The notes below the pieces were generated by a model that worked only from the letters and a program-made list of their open reading frames with translations, did no database searches and was not told where the DNA came from. The position numbers and the translations under genes are program-made. 64,000 nucleotides of DNA, from positions 1,984,001 to 2,048,000 of the forward strand of contig NZ_CP024996.1 of assembly GCF_003719195.1 (NCBI RefSeq), given 5' to 3'. Below are positions 55,711 to 64,000 of the stretch, in pieces (within the stretch, counting starts at the first letter, position 1; each line of letters starts with the position of its first letter). The DNA comes from Herbaspirillum rubrisubalbicans. GTDB lineage: Bacteria > Pseudomonadota > Gammaproteobacteria > Burkholderiales > Burkholderiaceae_D.

Positions 55711-55793
55711 GTGCCCACGGAGGGACTCGAACCCCCACACCTCGCGGCACATGGACCTGAACCATGCGCGTCTACCAATTCCGCCACGTGGGC
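55709..55793 (-). tRNA. tRNA-Leu (anticodon CAG)
   Basis: 85 nt, read on the minus strand. Acceptor GCCCACG pairs with CGTGGGC, discriminator A, and CCA is encoded in the genome. The anticodon loop TTCAGGT carries CAG in a 5-base stem (CATGG/CCATG). A long variable arm and T arm GGGGGTTCGAGTCCCTC complete a class II tRNA, as expected for leucine. A near-consensus promoter lies just upstream and a terminator just downstream. Confidence 0.97.
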
Positions 55794-55816
55794 TGCGCTG
55801 TAAAGCGAAGACCGTT

Positions 55817-55844
55817 ATTATAGATGGTTTGTGCCGACTGTCAA
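55817..55844 (-). promoter_or_regulatory. Consensus sigma-70 promoter of tRNA-Leu
   Basis: On the minus strand, TTGACA (55839-55844) and TATAAT (55817-55822) are both perfect, spacer 16 bases. The tRNA 5' end lies 23 bp downstream of the -10. Confidence 0.9.
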
Positions 55845-56014
55845 TAACTTTCTCAAGCTCATTGCGGTTTTTTCGTTGCAATACGATGTCTCCACAGCCT
55901 TCCTACCCCGTATTGCGGTTAGGTAAATGGCCGCAACTCCGTTACACTAGGCACTTCCATCCGCTTGGGCGAAGTTCGCCTTGGCATTTATAACAATTGC
56001 GCGAAACGAAACTT

Positions 56015-58522
56015 TTGAGCCAATTTCCCTATTCCATTCCCAGCCGGGAAGAGATCCTCGGCATCCTGCGCACTTCGTCCGGCGCGCAAAATGCTGCTGC
56101 ACTGGCAGCCGCGCTAGGCGTCAAGCCTGAAGAAATGGATGGCCTGACGCGCCGCCTCAACGCCATGGAGCGCGACGGCCAGATCAAGCCGGACCGTGCC
56201 GGCCACTACAAGCTGACCCATTCGCCCGATTTCATCCTGGGCCGGGTGTCGAGCCATCGCGATGGTTTCGGTTTCCTGCTGCCCGACGATGGTACCGATG
56301 ACCTGTTCCTGCCAGAGAAGGAAATGCAGAAGGTCATGCATGGCGACCGCGTCCAGGCGCGTATCGTCGGTACCGACCGCCGCGGCCGCCCCGAAGGCAC
56401 CATCGTCGAAGTGGTGGAGCGCGCCAATACCCACGTGATCGGCCGCCTGTTGAATGAAAACGGCGTCTGGGTGGTCGCGCCCGAAGACAAACGCATCGGC
56501 CACGATGTGCTGCTGGCGGGCCCGCCGGGCAAGGCCAAGGCAGGGCAGGTGGTCAGCGTGGAGCTGACCGAGCATCCCTCCCGCTATACGCAACCGGTGG
56601 GCAAGATCGTCGAGATCCTCGGCGACATCGATGACCCCGGCATGGAAATCGAAATCGCCGTGCGCAAGTATGGCGTGCCACACGAGTTCTCGGATGCCGC
56701 CAAGAAGCTCTCGGCCAAGCTGCCCAGCGAAGTCAAGGCGGCTGACCTGAAGGACCGTGTGGACCTGCGCGATGTGCCGCTGGTCACCATTGATGGCGAA
56801 GACGCGCGCGACTTCGATGATGCGGTCTACTGCGAACCGGTCAAGATCGGCCGCGCCAAGGGTTATCGCCTGATCGTGGCCATCGCCGATGTGAGCCACT
56901 ACGTCAAGCCCAACGATGCGCTGGATGTGGATGCGCTGGAGCGTAGTACCTCCGTCTACTTCCCGCGCCGGGTCATCCCGATGCTGCCGGAAAAGCTCTC
57001 CAACGGTCTGTGCTCGCTGAACCCGGACGTGGACCGCCTGACCCTGGTGTGCGATGCCGTCATCACCGCCAAGGGTGAGATCAAGGCCTACCAGTTCTAT
57101 CCGGCCGTGATCCACTCGGCAGCGCGTCTGACCTATACCGAAGTGGCCTCCATTCTGGCCAATACCAAGGGCCCGGAAGCGGCGCGTCGCATCGGCCTGG
57201 TGCCGCACTTGACGCACCTCTACGAAGTGTTCCAGGCGCTCTTGACGGCCCGCCAGGCGCGCGGTGCCATCGACTTCGAGACCACCGAGACCTACATCGT
57301 CTGCAACGCCGCCGGCAAGATCGAGAAGATCCTGCCGCGCACCCGCAACGATGCGCACCGCCTGATCGAGGAATGCATGTTGGCCGCCAACGTGTGCGCG
57401 GCCGACCTGTTGAAGCGTCACGATCATCCTGCGCTCTATCGCATTCACGCCGGCCCGACCAAGGAAAAGCTGACGCAGTTGCGTACCTTCCTGAAGCAGG
57501 TCGGCCTGCACCTGGGGGGCGGCGACACCCCCAGTGCCTCCGACTATGCCGAGCTGATGCCCAAGGTCAAGGCGCGCCCGGATGCGGTGCTGATCCAGAC
57601 CATGCTGTTGCGCTCCATGCAGCAGGCCGTCTACAGCCCTGACAACATCGGCCACTTCGGCCTGTCCTACGAATCCTACGCGCACTTCACCAGTCCGATC
57701 CGCCGTTATCCCGACCTGCTGACCCACCGTGCCATCAAGGCCGTGCTGCAGGGCAAGCGCTACGAGCCCAAGGGTATCGACAGCGGCGCGCTCAATACCT
57801 CGATTTCGCCGGCTGCGCGCAAGGCGCAGGCGCTGCAGCGGGCCACCGACAAGGCCGCCGGCAAGAAGCCGCGTGGCGAAAGCGCGCTGGCCATCTGGGA
57901 AGCACTGGGTCTGCACTGTTCGGCCAACGAGCGCCGTGCCGATGAGGCTTCGCGCGATGTGGAAGCCTGGCTGAAGTGCTACTTCATCCGCGACAAGCTG
58001 GGCGAGGAATTCACCGGCACCATTTCCGGCGTGGCCACCTTCGGTATCTTCGTGCAGCTCGATGCGCTCTACATCGAAGGTCTGGTGCACGTCACCGAGC
58101 TGGGCGCCGATTACTTCCAGTACGATGAAGCGCGCCATGAGCTGCGCGGCGAGCGCACTGGCATCCGTTACCAGTTGACCGACCGCGTCACCGTGCAGGT
58201 CAGTCGGGTGGACCTGGATGCGCGCAAGATCGACTTGTCGCTGGTCAACGAGCCGGGCATCCGCACCTTGATCAAGAACGAAGCCAAGCGTGCCGAGACT
58301 GCTGCGCGCGGCAAGTCAGCCGGTAGCAAGCCGGCTGCGGGCAGCCAGCCGGCCGCACGCGGCAAGAAGGCCGCGGCATCCAAGCCGGCCACGGCAGTGG
58401 CCAAGCCCAAGGGCGGCGCCAAGGCCAAGGCCGGCAGCACCACTCATGCGCGCACCGGCGAGGCCGACCGCAAGCGTGCTGCCGCCAAGGGTTTCAACAA
58501 GGGTGGCAAGAAGAAGCGATGA
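56015..58522 (+). CDS. rnr: Ribonuclease R
   Basis: Processive 3'-5' exoribonuclease of 835 aa that degrades structured RNA. Order: N-terminal winged helix (SQFPYSIPSREEILGILRTS), two cold-shock domains (from about residue 70), the RNB domain with catalytic Asp residues in IDGEDARDFDDAVYCE and HFTSPIRRYPDLLTHR, S1 domain (FTGTISGVATFGIFVQL) and a long Lys/Ala-rich tail. I prefer the TTG at 56015 (MSQFPYSIPSREEIL), matching the family N-terminus; a TTG at 55997 is the other option. Neither has a strong ribosome-binding site. Confidence 0.95.
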   Translation: MSQFPYSIPSREEILGILRTSSGAQNAAALAAALGVKPEEMDGLTRRLNAMERDGQIKPDRAGHYKLTHSPDFILGRVSSHRDGFGFLLPDDGTDDLFLPEKEMQKVMHGDRVQARIVGTDRRGRPEGTIVEVVERANTHVIGRLLNENGVWVVAPEDKRIGHDVLLAGPPGKAKAGQVVSVELTEHPSRYTQPVGKIVEILGDIDDPGMEIEIAVRKYGVPHEFSDAAKKLSAKLPSEVKAADLKDRVDLRDVPLVTIDGEDARDFDDAVYCEPVKIGRAKGYRLIVAIADVSHYVKPNDALDVDALERSTSVYFPRRVIPMLPEKLSNGLCSLNPDVDRLTLVCDAVITAKGEIKAYQFYPAVIHSAARLTYTEVASILANTKGPEAARRIGLVPHLTHLYEVFQALLTARQARGAIDFETTETYIVCNAAGKIEKILPRTRNDAHRLIEECMLAANVCAADLLKRHDHPALYRIHAGPTKEKLTQLRTFLKQVGLHLGGGDTPSASDYAELMPKVKARPDAVLIQTMLLRSMQQAVYSPDNIGHFGLSYESYAHFTSPIRRYPDLLTHRAIKAVLQGKRYEPKGIDSGALNTSISPAARKAQALQRATDKAAGKKPRGESALAIWEALGLHCSANERRADEASRDVEAWLKCYFIRDKLGEEFTGTISGVATFGIFVQLDALYIEGLVHVTELGADYFQYDEARHELRGERTGIRYQLTDRVTVQVSRVDLDARKIDLSLVNEPGIRTLIKNEAKRAETAARGKSAGSKPAAGSQPAARGKKAAASKPATAVAKPKGGAKAKAGSTTHARTGEADRKRAAAKGFNKGGKKKR

Positions 58523-58614
58523 GCATGTCCCCGGTCCAACCTGAAGCGGTTGACCGGGTTTGATGGAATGAGGAGCAACAGCTCCAAGCAAGACGAAAGA
58601 CACAAGCAGGATCT

Positions 58615-59352
58615 ATGAAGAGCAAAATGATTTTCGGCTTCCATGCCGTGACCTCCCGTATCCGCCACGAGGCTTCCTCGGTGGAAGAGATCTACGTGGA
58701 TGCCGAACGCCGCGACCGCCGGATGCTGGATTTGCTGCACGCGGCCAAGGAAGCCAATGTGCGCATCATCCAGGCCGACGACCAGCGCTTGGGCGCCATG
58801 GTCGGCACGCGCCGCCACCAGGGGGTGGTGGCCAAGGCCGCCGCGCTGTCGCTGGCGCGCACCCTTGATGAACTGCTGGATGCCGTGGTCGGCCCGCCGC
58901 TGCTGCTGATCCTCGATGGCATCACCGATCCGCACAACCTGGGCGCCTGCCTGCGCGTGGCCGATGGCGCCGGCGCGCACGCCGTGATCGCCCCCAAGGA
59001 CCGCGCCGTGGGCCTGAATGCGACCGCTATGAAGGTTTCCAGCGGCGCCTCCGACACCGTGCCTTATATCACCGTCACCAACCTGGCGCGTACCATGCGT
59101 GATCTGAAGGAACGTGGTGTGTGGATCATCGGTACTTCGGACGACGCCGAAAAGGGTCTCTACGAAGGTGACTTCACCGGCCCCACCGCCTTGGTCATGG
59201 GTTCCGAAGGCGAGGGGATGCGCCGCTTGACGCGCGAGACCTGCGACGTGCTGGTCAACATCCCCATGTTCGGCTCGGTCGAGAGCTTGAATGTGTCCGT
59301 GGCTTCCGGTGTGTGTCTGTACGAGGCGCGACGCCAGCGCTTGCCAAAGTAA
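58615..59352 (+). CDS. rlmB: 23S rRNA (guanosine-2'-O-)-methyltransferase RlmB
   Basis: SPOUT-class methyltransferase of 245 aa that 2'-O-methylates G2251 of 23S rRNA in E. coli. The N-terminal RNA-binding domain starts [25 protein letters not shown]; the catalytic half has [31 protein letters not shown] and [28 protein letters not shown], motifs 1-3 with the knot. It follows rnr by 92 bp, the usual order, and is followed by a strong terminator. Confidence 0.95.
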   Translation: MKSKMIFGFHAVTSRIRHEASSVEEIYVDAERRDRRMLDLLHAAKEANVRIIQADDQRLGAMVGTRRHQGVVAKAAALSLARTLDELLDAVVGPPLLLILDGITDPHNLGACLRVADGAGAHAVIAPKDRAVGLNATAMKVSSGASDTVPYITVTNLARTMRDLKERGVWIIGTSDDAEKGLYEGDFTGPTALVMGSEGEGMRRLTRETCDVLVNIPMFGSVESLNVSVASGVCLYEARRQRLPK

Positions 59353-59375
59353 GTCCGGTCATCCCGCATGACACC

Positions 59376-59408
59376 ATCGCCGGACTTCGCGTCCGGCGAT
59401 TTTTTTTT
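59376..59408 (+). terminator. Intrinsic terminator after rlmB
   Basis: Stem ATCGCCGGAC (59376-59385) / GTCCGGCGAT (59391-59400), loop TTCGC, then eight T. Confidence 0.93.
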
Positions 59409-59445
59409 GCAGCACCTTTTCTTTCAACGTTTCAGGAAACACACC

Positions 59446-60204
59446 ATGTTCAGCCGACTCAGAGAAGACATCGCCAGCATCCGCGCGCGCGACCCCGCCG
59501 CGCGCAATAGCTGGGAGGTGCTGACCTGTTATCCGGGCCTGCACGCGGTGATCCTGCACCGCTGGGCCCAGGCTTGCTGGAATGCAGAACTGAAGTGGCT
59601 GGGCCGCTTCATCTCGCAACTGGGGCGCACCCTGACCGGCATCGAGATCCACCCCGGCGCCACCATCGGCCGCCGTGTCTTCATCGACCACGGCATGGGC
59701 GTGGTCATCGGCGAGACCGCCATCGTCGGCGACGATTCCACCATCTACCAAGGTGTGACCCTGGGCGGCACCTCGCTGACCAAGGGCGCCAAGCGCCATC
59801 CCACGCTGGGGCGCGGCGTCATCATCGGGGCCGGCGCCAAGGTGTTGGGTGGCTTTACGGTCGGCGATGGCGCCAAGGTCGGCTCCAATGCGGTGGTGAC
59901 CAAGGAAGTGCCGGCTGGCGCCACCGCGGTGGGCAACCCGGCGCGCATCGTCGAGCGCAATACGGCGCAGGCCGGCGAGCGTGAACAGCTGGCCGCAGCG
60001 CGCCTGTTTGCGGCCTATGGCGTGATGCCCAATGGCGATGATCCACTGTCCAAGGCGCTACATGGCCTGATCAATCAGGTGGCGGCGCAAGAGCAGCAAC
60101 TGGAAGCCGTGCTGGCAGCCTTGCAGGGAGCGGGGATAGGGTGTCGGCGGATGGAAGAGGCCGGACAGTTCGACGCCGCGCAATTGAACCGGCTGGTCGA
60201 TTGA
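59446..60204 (+). CDS. cysE: Serine O-acetyltransferase
   Basis: Enzyme of 252 aa making O-acetylserine for cysteine synthesis. The short N-terminal helical domain ([26 protein letters not shown]) is followed by the left-handed beta-helix of hexapeptide repeats ([26 protein letters not shown] ... [33 protein letters not shown]) with catalytic His in [14 protein letters not shown] and AKRHPTL. The C-terminus is longer than in E. coli. Start at 59446 after AGGAAA; longer forms lack a ribosome-binding site. Confidence 0.95.
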   Translation: MFSRLREDIASIRARDPAARNSWEVLTCYPGLHAVILHRWAQACWNAELKWLGRFISQLGRTLTGIEIHPGATIGRRVFIDHGMGVVIGETAIVGDDSTIYQGVTLGGTSLTKGAKRHPTLGRGVIIGAGAKVLGGFTVGDGAKVGSNAVVTKEVPAGATAVGNPARIVERNTAQAGEREQLAAARLFAAYGVMPNGDDPLSKALHGLINQVAAQEQQLEAVLAALQGAGIGCRRMEEAGQFDAAQLNRLVD

Positions 60205-60212
60205 GCGGCGGA

Positions 60213-60238
60213 CCGCAGCCGAGAGTGTCCGGCTGCGG
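60213..60238. terminator. Hairpin between convergent cysE and lpxH
   Basis: Arms CCGCAGCC (60213-60220) and GGCTGCGG (60231-60238), loop of 10; no T-run. Probably a weak bidirectional stop. Confidence 0.45.
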
Positions 60239-60255
60239 GGCAGTGCAACACGGGA

Positions 60256-61047
60256 TCAGGCGATCTCGTGTCCGTCCACGTCATGCCGATGCAACACGCC
60301 ATCGGCCGTCAGGCTGATCCAGCCGCCACGCGGCGTGGCGACGTCATATTCCCAATCCGGCAAGACATAGCGCAGCTTGCACTGCTCGCCTTCACCCAGG
60401 CGATGCAGGGCCGGGCGATGCGTATGGCCGTGGATCAATACATCCGTGCCGGTCTGCGCGAAGAGGGCATCGATGGCGCCGGCATTCACATCCATGATCG
60501 CCATTTCCTTGCTCTGGTTGGCGTCCTGGCTGTTCTTGCGAATGCCCTCGATGATGGCCTTGCGCTGCGCCAGCGGCATGGCCAGGAACTGCTGCTGGTA
60601 GGCTGGCTGGCGCACCTGGGCGCGGAAGGCCATGTAGGCCAGGTCATCGGTGCATTGCGCATCGCCGTGGGCCAGCGCCAGGGTACGGCCGGCCAAGGTG
60701 ACGACATGCGGGTCGTCCAGCAGCGTCAGTCCTGCGGCAGCGGCAAAATCCTGGCCGACCAGGAAATCACGGTTGCCCGCCATCCAGTACAGTTGCACGC
60801 CCTGTACCTGTACAGTCTTGAGGGTGTCAGCAATCAGTTGGTTGTAGGGAGCAGTAAGGTCGTCGTCACCGGCCCAGTACTCGAACACGTCACCTAGCAG
60901 GTACAGTTGCTGCGTTTGAACGGCATGGCTTTGCAGGAAGGCCAGGAAAGCCTCGGTGGTGCGGGGCAGGGCGGCCTGCAAATGGAGGTCGGAAACAAAA
61001 AGCGCAACCGTCGGTTGCGCTTTTTGCATGAACTGGAAATCAGTCAT
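60256..61047 (-). CDS. lpxH: UDP-2,3-diacylglucosamine diphosphatase (LpxH)
   Basis: Metallophosphoesterase of 263 aa producing lipid X in lipid A synthesis, on the inner face of the inner membrane. Metal motifs are all present: VSDLHLQ, LGDVFEYWAGDDD, GNRDFLVG, HGDAQCTDD and HGHTHRP. Start at 61047, 30 bp after ppiB; an ATG at 61029 is possible. Codons just behind that second ATG form a strong terminator-shaped hairpin, separately listed. Confidence 0.94.
   Translation of the reverse strand: MTDFQFMQKAQPTVALFVSDLHLQAALPRTTEAFLAFLQSHAVQTQQLYLLGDVFEYWAGDDDLTAPYNQLIADTLKTVQVQGVQLYWMAGNRDFLVGQDFAAAAGLTLLDDPHVVTLAGRTLALAHGDAQCTDDLAYMAFRAQVRQPAYQQQFLAMPLAQRKAIIEGIRKNSQDANQSKEMAIMDVNAGAIDALFAQTGTDVLIHGHTHRPALHRLGEGEQCKLRYVLPDWEYDVATPRGGWISLTADGVLHRHDVDGHEIA
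60997..61025 (-). promoter_or_regulatory. Terminator-shaped hairpin within the first codons of lpxH
   Basis: On the minus strand AAAAAGCGCAACC, loop GAC, GGTTGCGCTTTTT: 13-base perfect arms ending in five T, located in codons KAQPTVALF before VSDLHL. No start codon lies between it and the first metal motif, so it is truly coding. It could terminate ppiB read-through or attenuate lpxH. Confidence 0.6.
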
Positions 61048-61077
61048 GGTCGATGAGGGAGGCGGTCAAGGTCGAGC

Positions 61078-61566
61078 TTAGACCACTTCTGCCTTTTCGA
61101 TCAGCACGTCTTCCGCAGGCACGTCGGCGAACATGCCGGTGCGGGTGGTCTTCACACCCTTGATCTTGTCGACCACTTCAGTGCCTTCGACGACCTTGCC
61201 GAAGACGCAGTAGCCCCAGCCGTCCTGGCCGGGGTAGTCCAGGAAGCTGTTGTTCTTGACGTTGATGAAGAACTGCGCCGAGGCCGAGTGCGGGGCGGCG
61301 GTGCGGGCCATGGCCAGGGTGTAGGGCTCGTTCTTCAAGCCATTCTTGGCTTCGTTCTCGATCGGCTCGCGGGTTTCCTTTTGCTTCATGCCGGGTTCGA
61401 AGCCGCCGCCCTGGATCATGAAGCCGTCGATGACGCGGTGGAAGATGGTGCCGTTGTAGTGGCCGGCGTTGACGTAGGCCAGGAAGTTCTCAACGGTCTT
61501 GGGAGCCTTCTCTGCATCCAGTTCGATCTTGATGGTGCCGTGGTTGGTGGTGAGCAGAACTGCCAT
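61078..61566 (-). CDS. ppiB: Cytoplasmic peptidyl-prolyl isomerase, cyclophilin (PpiB)
   Basis: Cyclophilin of 162 aa without signal peptide, catalysing cis-trans isomerisation of prolyl bonds. Motifs [19 protein letters not shown] (with catalytic Arg), [18 protein letters not shown] and [11 protein letters not shown] are intact. It lies between a paralogue with a signal peptide and lpxH. A terminator upstream separates it from the paralogue, so it has its own promoter. Confidence 0.95.
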   Translation of the reverse strand: MAVLLTTNHGTIKIELDAEKAPKTVENFLAYVNAGHYNGTIFHRVIDGFMIQGGGFEPGMKQKETREPIENEAKNGLKNEPYTLAMARTAAPHSASAQFFINVKNNSFLDYPGQDGWGYCVFGKVVEGTEVVDKIKGVKTTRTGMFADVPAEDVLIEKAEVV

Positions 61567-61594
61567 GATGAATCCTTTGCTGGTGGGGGAAATG

Positions 61595-61624
61595 AAAAAA
61601 ATCGGCGGGCGACGTCGGCCCGCC
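61595..61624 (-). terminator. Intrinsic terminator after the exported cyclophilin gene
   Basis: On the minus strand, stem GGCGGGC/GCCCGCC (61618-61624 and 61604-61610), loop CGACGTC, then seven T (A at 61595-61601). Confidence 0.88.
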
Positions 61625-61649
61625 TTGGGTGCGGTACGGGAGGCTTGCC

Positions 61650-62219
61650 TTACTTGATCACGGTCGCCGATTCGATCACCACCGGGGTGGTCGGCACGTC
61701 ACCGGCACCGGTACGCACCTGCTTGATCTTGTCGACCACATCAGCGCCAGCGATGACCTTGCCGAATACCGCGTAACCCCAGCCGTCCTGGCCGGGGTAG
61801 TTCAGGAAGCGATTGTCCGCCACGTTGATGAAGAACTGGGCGGTGGCCGAATGCGGTGCGGCGGTGCGGGCCATGGCCACAGTATAAACCTCGTTCTTCA
61901 AGCCGTTATTGGCCTCGTTCTTGATGGGGGCATCGGTCGGCTTTTCGCGCATGTTCTGGTCATAGCCGCCGCCCTGGATCATGAAGCCATTGATGACGCG
62001 GTGAAATACGGTGCCGTTGTACTGGCCCTTCTTGACGTACTTGAGAAAATTGTCGACCGAGACCGGGGCCTTTTCCGGGTTCAGTTCCAGGGTGATGTTG
62101 CCCATGCTGGTCTTGAGCAGTACGTGTGGGGCATCGGCGGCCAGGACCGGGGCGGCCAGCGTAGTTGACAGGGACAATGCTGCGGCCATGCGCAGCAGAT
62201 GACGACGGGAGAGGATCAT
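61650..62219 (-). CDS. Exported peptidyl-prolyl isomerase, cyclophilin
   Basis: Cyclophilin of 189 aa with a signal peptide (about residues 1-28: [26 protein letters not shown]), hence periplasmic, PpiA-like. The catalytic motif [19 protein letters not shown] and [17 protein letters not shown] match its cytoplasmic neighbour very closely, indicating a duplication. Its ATG overlaps the L,D-transpeptidase stop in ATGA, so the two are translated together. The twin-Arg start [10 protein letters not shown] could also suit the Tat pathway, which I consider less likely. Confidence 0.92.
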   Translation of the reverse strand: MILSRRHLLRMAAALSLSTTLAAPVLAADAPHVLLKTSMGNITLELNPEKAPVSVDNFLKYVKKGQYNGTVFHRVINGFMIQGGGYDQNMREKPTDAPIKNEANNGLKNEVYTVAMARTAAPHSATAQFFINVADNRFLNYPGQDGWGYAVFGKVIAGADVVDKIKQVRTGAGDVPTTPVVIESATVIK

Positions 62220-63469
62220 GCGTTGCCTTCGTAAATGATTTTCCATTGCGAGCCTTCGCGTACCCAGTACTGGCGTTTGCGGATGGCATTCTTGCTCTTG
62301 CCGACCGCGCTTTCCTGGGTAAACGTGCTCACGATCATGTCTTCCGGTGCGCCGGGATAGCGGAACAGGCTGACATCGCGCAGTTTGACACTGGTGTAGC
62401 GCGCGCCGTTGAGGCTCTTCTGCTGGCGACCGAACCAGGTGGCCAGGTTTTCGCCCTGGGCCGAGCGGAATTCCGGGGAGTAATACGACAGCACCTTGTC
62501 GGCATCCGCGTCTTCCAGCGACTGGCTCCATTGTTCCAGCATGGCCGAGGCGGCGTCGCGCTCCTTGGTCAGGCTGTTCTTGTTGACGAACTGCACGTTC
62601 TGGCTGATGACCACTACCGTCTTGCCGACCTCGGCGGTGGAATACAGACTCTGCAGATCGGGGTTGGCCAGCACCACGCAACCATCGGAAGACAGCGGCG
62701 GGCGGCTGAAATTGTCCGAGGGCGTGCCATGCAGCCAGATGCCATAGCCACTGCGGCCATTGCGTTTGTCCCATTCATTGGGATAGGACAGCGGTAGGGC
62801 CCCCGTGCCATAGAAGTCCGGCAGCTTGGGGCCGGGGATGCGGTTGTTGACGTAGTACACGCCGATGGGGGTACGCTGGTCACCGGACTTGGTCTTGTTG
62901 GCCCCCAGGCGGCCCTGCGAGATGTAGTAGTCGGTCATGTACTTCAGATCGCCGTCCTGGTTCTCGTAGACGTACATGCGCGAGCGGGTGGTATCGACCA
63001 CCAGCACGTTCTTCTGGTCGTCGCCCACTTGCAGCACCGACTTGGGGATCAGATTGGGGTCCGGTTTTTCTTGCAGCGAACGGATGCGCACCATGGCTTC
63101 GTCGCGCAGTTCCTGAAGCTTGTCGGCCGGGCCATCGGCCATGGCGCCGAAATTGCGTACCGGGCGTGCGTGCATGAGCAGGAGGTCGCCGCGTACCAGG
63201 TGACCCAGGCGGAAGGTCGGATAGGCCGCCACCAGGGCGTCGGCCTTGGCCTGGGCTTCGCGCAGGCGGTTGGCGCCGAGATCCTTGTAGATATCGATGA
63301 GCAGGGCTTCCGGGTCGGGCTTGGCCGTTGGGGCGCCTGCCGTATTGCCTTGCGGCGGAATGGAAGACGAGGAGGCCACACTGCCCATCGCAGGCATCGC
63401 CGCCAGGCACAACATCAACAGGCGTCCCACCATGCGTGCGGGACGCCCTTGCAAAGCGCTAGCCACCAA
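62216..63469 (-). CDS. L,D-transpeptidase (YkuD) with C-terminal NTF2-like domain
   Basis: Secreted cell-wall enzyme of 417 aa. A signal sequence (about residues 14-32) is followed by a helical region, the YkuD domain (about 150-290) with active-site [30 protein letters not shown] (His, Ser, catalytic Cys), and an NTF2-like C-terminal domain (about 305-415). It would form 3-3 peptidoglycan cross-links or anchor proteins. It overlaps the exported cyclophilin start and directly follows a gene whose C-terminal domain resembles its own. Confidence 0.9.
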   Translation of the reverse strand: MVASALQGRPARMVGRLLMLCLAAMPAMGSVASSSSIPPQGNTAGAPTAKPDPEALLIDIYKDLGANRLREAQAKADALVAAYPTFRLGHLVRGDLLLMHARPVRNFGAMADGPADKLQELRDEAMVRIRSLQEKPDPNLIPKSVLQVGDDQKNVLVVDTTRSRMYVYENQDGDLKYMTDYYISQGRLGANKTKSGDQRTPIGVYYVNNRIPGPKLPDFYGTGALPLSYPNEWDKRNGRSGYGIWLHGTPSDNFSRPPLSSDGCVVLANPDLQSLYSTAEVGKTVVVISQNVQFVNKNSLTKERDAASAMLEQWSQSLEDADADKVLSYYSPEFRSAQGENLATWFGRQQKSLNGARYTSVKLRDVSLFRYPGAPEDMIVSTFTQESAVGKSKNAIRKRQYWVREGSQWKIIYEGNA

Positions 63470-64000
63470 TTACCCTCCCGATCGTTCCTGTTTGATCAGC
63501 CATCGATTGCCCTGTTTGACGAAGATCAGGGTCTTGCGGCTGTCCACCGTCAGCCGATCCGAATTATATATCTGGCGATAGCGCACGGTGGCGGTGTTGC
63601 CATTGATGGCGACCGTGGCATTGCTGACCTTGACACTGATGCGCCCCTTGTCCTCGATGCGGGCGCGACGTTCTTCAGCCCATTCCTTGCGCGAAGCCCC
63701 GCGCGGCGTCTCGAAGTCGCTGGCATAGTGGCCCAGGTAGCCGCGCACATCCTTGTCGCTCCAGGACTTGGCCCAGCCATTCAAGGCGGCCAGCACGGCA
63801 GTCTTGTCCTGCTCGGCGCTGGCTTCGGCGCGGGCCTTTTCCTTGTCGGCGCGCGCCTTGTCCGCCTTTGCCTTTTCGGCGGCGGCCAGTTTCTCGGCCT
63901 TGGCCTTTTCGGCCGCGGCCAGCTTGTCGGCCTTGGCTTTCTCAGCAGCGGCCTGGGCGGCTTTTTCCTTCTCGGCGCGGGCAGCTTGTTCCTTGGCCAG
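63470..64000 (-). CDS. Partial gene: Ala/Lys/Glu-rich protein with NTF2-like C-terminal domain
   Basis: The gene continues past the right edge, so the N-terminus is unseen. The visible 176 codons begin with a low-complexity charged stretch made of repeats like KLAAAEKAKADK, probably a long helix or coiled coil, and end in a domain of about 108 residues (LAALNGWAKSWSDKDVRGYLGHYASDFETP to IKQERSGG) resembling NTF2/SnoaL-type domains. The same domain type ends the next gene, the L,D-transpeptidase, whose start follows this stop directly. A cell-envelope role is likely; the function is unknown. Confidence 0.75.
   Translation of the reverse strand: MAKEQAARAEKEKAAQAAAEKAKADKLAAAEKAKAEKLAAAEKAKADKARADKEKARAEASAEQDKTAVLAALNGWAKSWSDKDVRGYLGHYASDFETPRGASRKEWAEERRARIEDKGRISVKVSNATVAINGNTATVRYRQIYNSDRLTVDSRKTLIFVKQGNRWLIKQERSGG

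Noticed and set aside
55709..55793. tRNA-Leu as a current integration site of a genomic island
   Set aside because: No integrase gene and no second attachment site with an intact tRNA end are present; only a decayed fragment is seen.
55292..55881. Overlapping small frames with repeated peptides around the tRNA
   Set aside because: The repeated peptides come from the duplicated hairpin unit and the tRNA itself, not from a coding gene.
56114..58138. Long minus-strand open frame opposite rnr
   Set aside because: rnr is unmistakable with its catalytic motifs; the opposite frame is a shadow.

Overview
The window reads as ordinary chromosome of a GC-rich betaproteobacterium, most likely an Oxalobacteraceae member close to Herbaspirillum. 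That placement is inferred from remembered protein families and gene order (parE-transglycosylase-parC, yjgA/pmbA, rnr-rlmB-cysE, lpxH-ppiB); no database was searched. Coding density is high. I see no prophage, CRISPR array or rRNA. The only clear mobile element is one intact IS1182-type insertion sequence.

Layout, 1-13.2 kb: a DMT exporter, a RidA/aminotransferase pair, a DUF1778-GNAT toxin-antitoxin module, a tautomerase divergent from a LysR regulator, a small heat-shock protein, a lone Hpt protein, and a four-gene ABC efflux operon (outer-membrane factor, HlyD adaptor, fused double ATPase-permease, second permease) preceded by a TetR-like operator. 13.4-18.6 kb: parE, a lytic transglycosylase and parC on the minus strand. 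18.9-23.6 kb: a catabolic cluster of LysR regulator, MFS importer, DUF2848 protein and amidase.

24-42.3 kb is the most coherent accessory region. On the plus strand an RpiR regulator leads an operon for isoaspartyl peptidase, a five-component peptide/glutathione-type importer (GsiABCD-like), a DmpA-type aminopeptidase and a DppA-type D-aminopeptidase. On the minus strand a second peptide importer is joined to a cytoplasmic gamma-glutamyltransferase-like enzyme and a GntR regulator. A 2-dehydropantoate reductase-like gene lies between them. Together they look like a scavenging region for peptides with non-standard bonds (beta-aspartyl, gamma-glutamyl, beta- or D-amino acid).

42.6-64 kb: an OhrR-like MarR regulator with a secreted esterase and three shared AT-rich boxes, a carboxylesterase, mog, yjgA/pmbA, a DHA2 exporter, the IS element, photolyase, a chemoreceptor with a sigma-28-like promoter, tRNA-Leu(CAG) beside what looks like a decayed tRNA copy, rnr-rlmB, cysE, lpxH, two cyclophilins, an L,D-transpeptidase and a partial Ala/Lys/Glu-rich gene.

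I did not find a clearly new defence or mobile system. The points most worth following up are the peptide-scavenging region, a terminator-shaped hairpin inside the first codons of lpxH, the MarR three-box regulon, the tRNA-Leu relic with duplicated hairpins, the IS ends, and the operator-like palindromes upstream of several operons.
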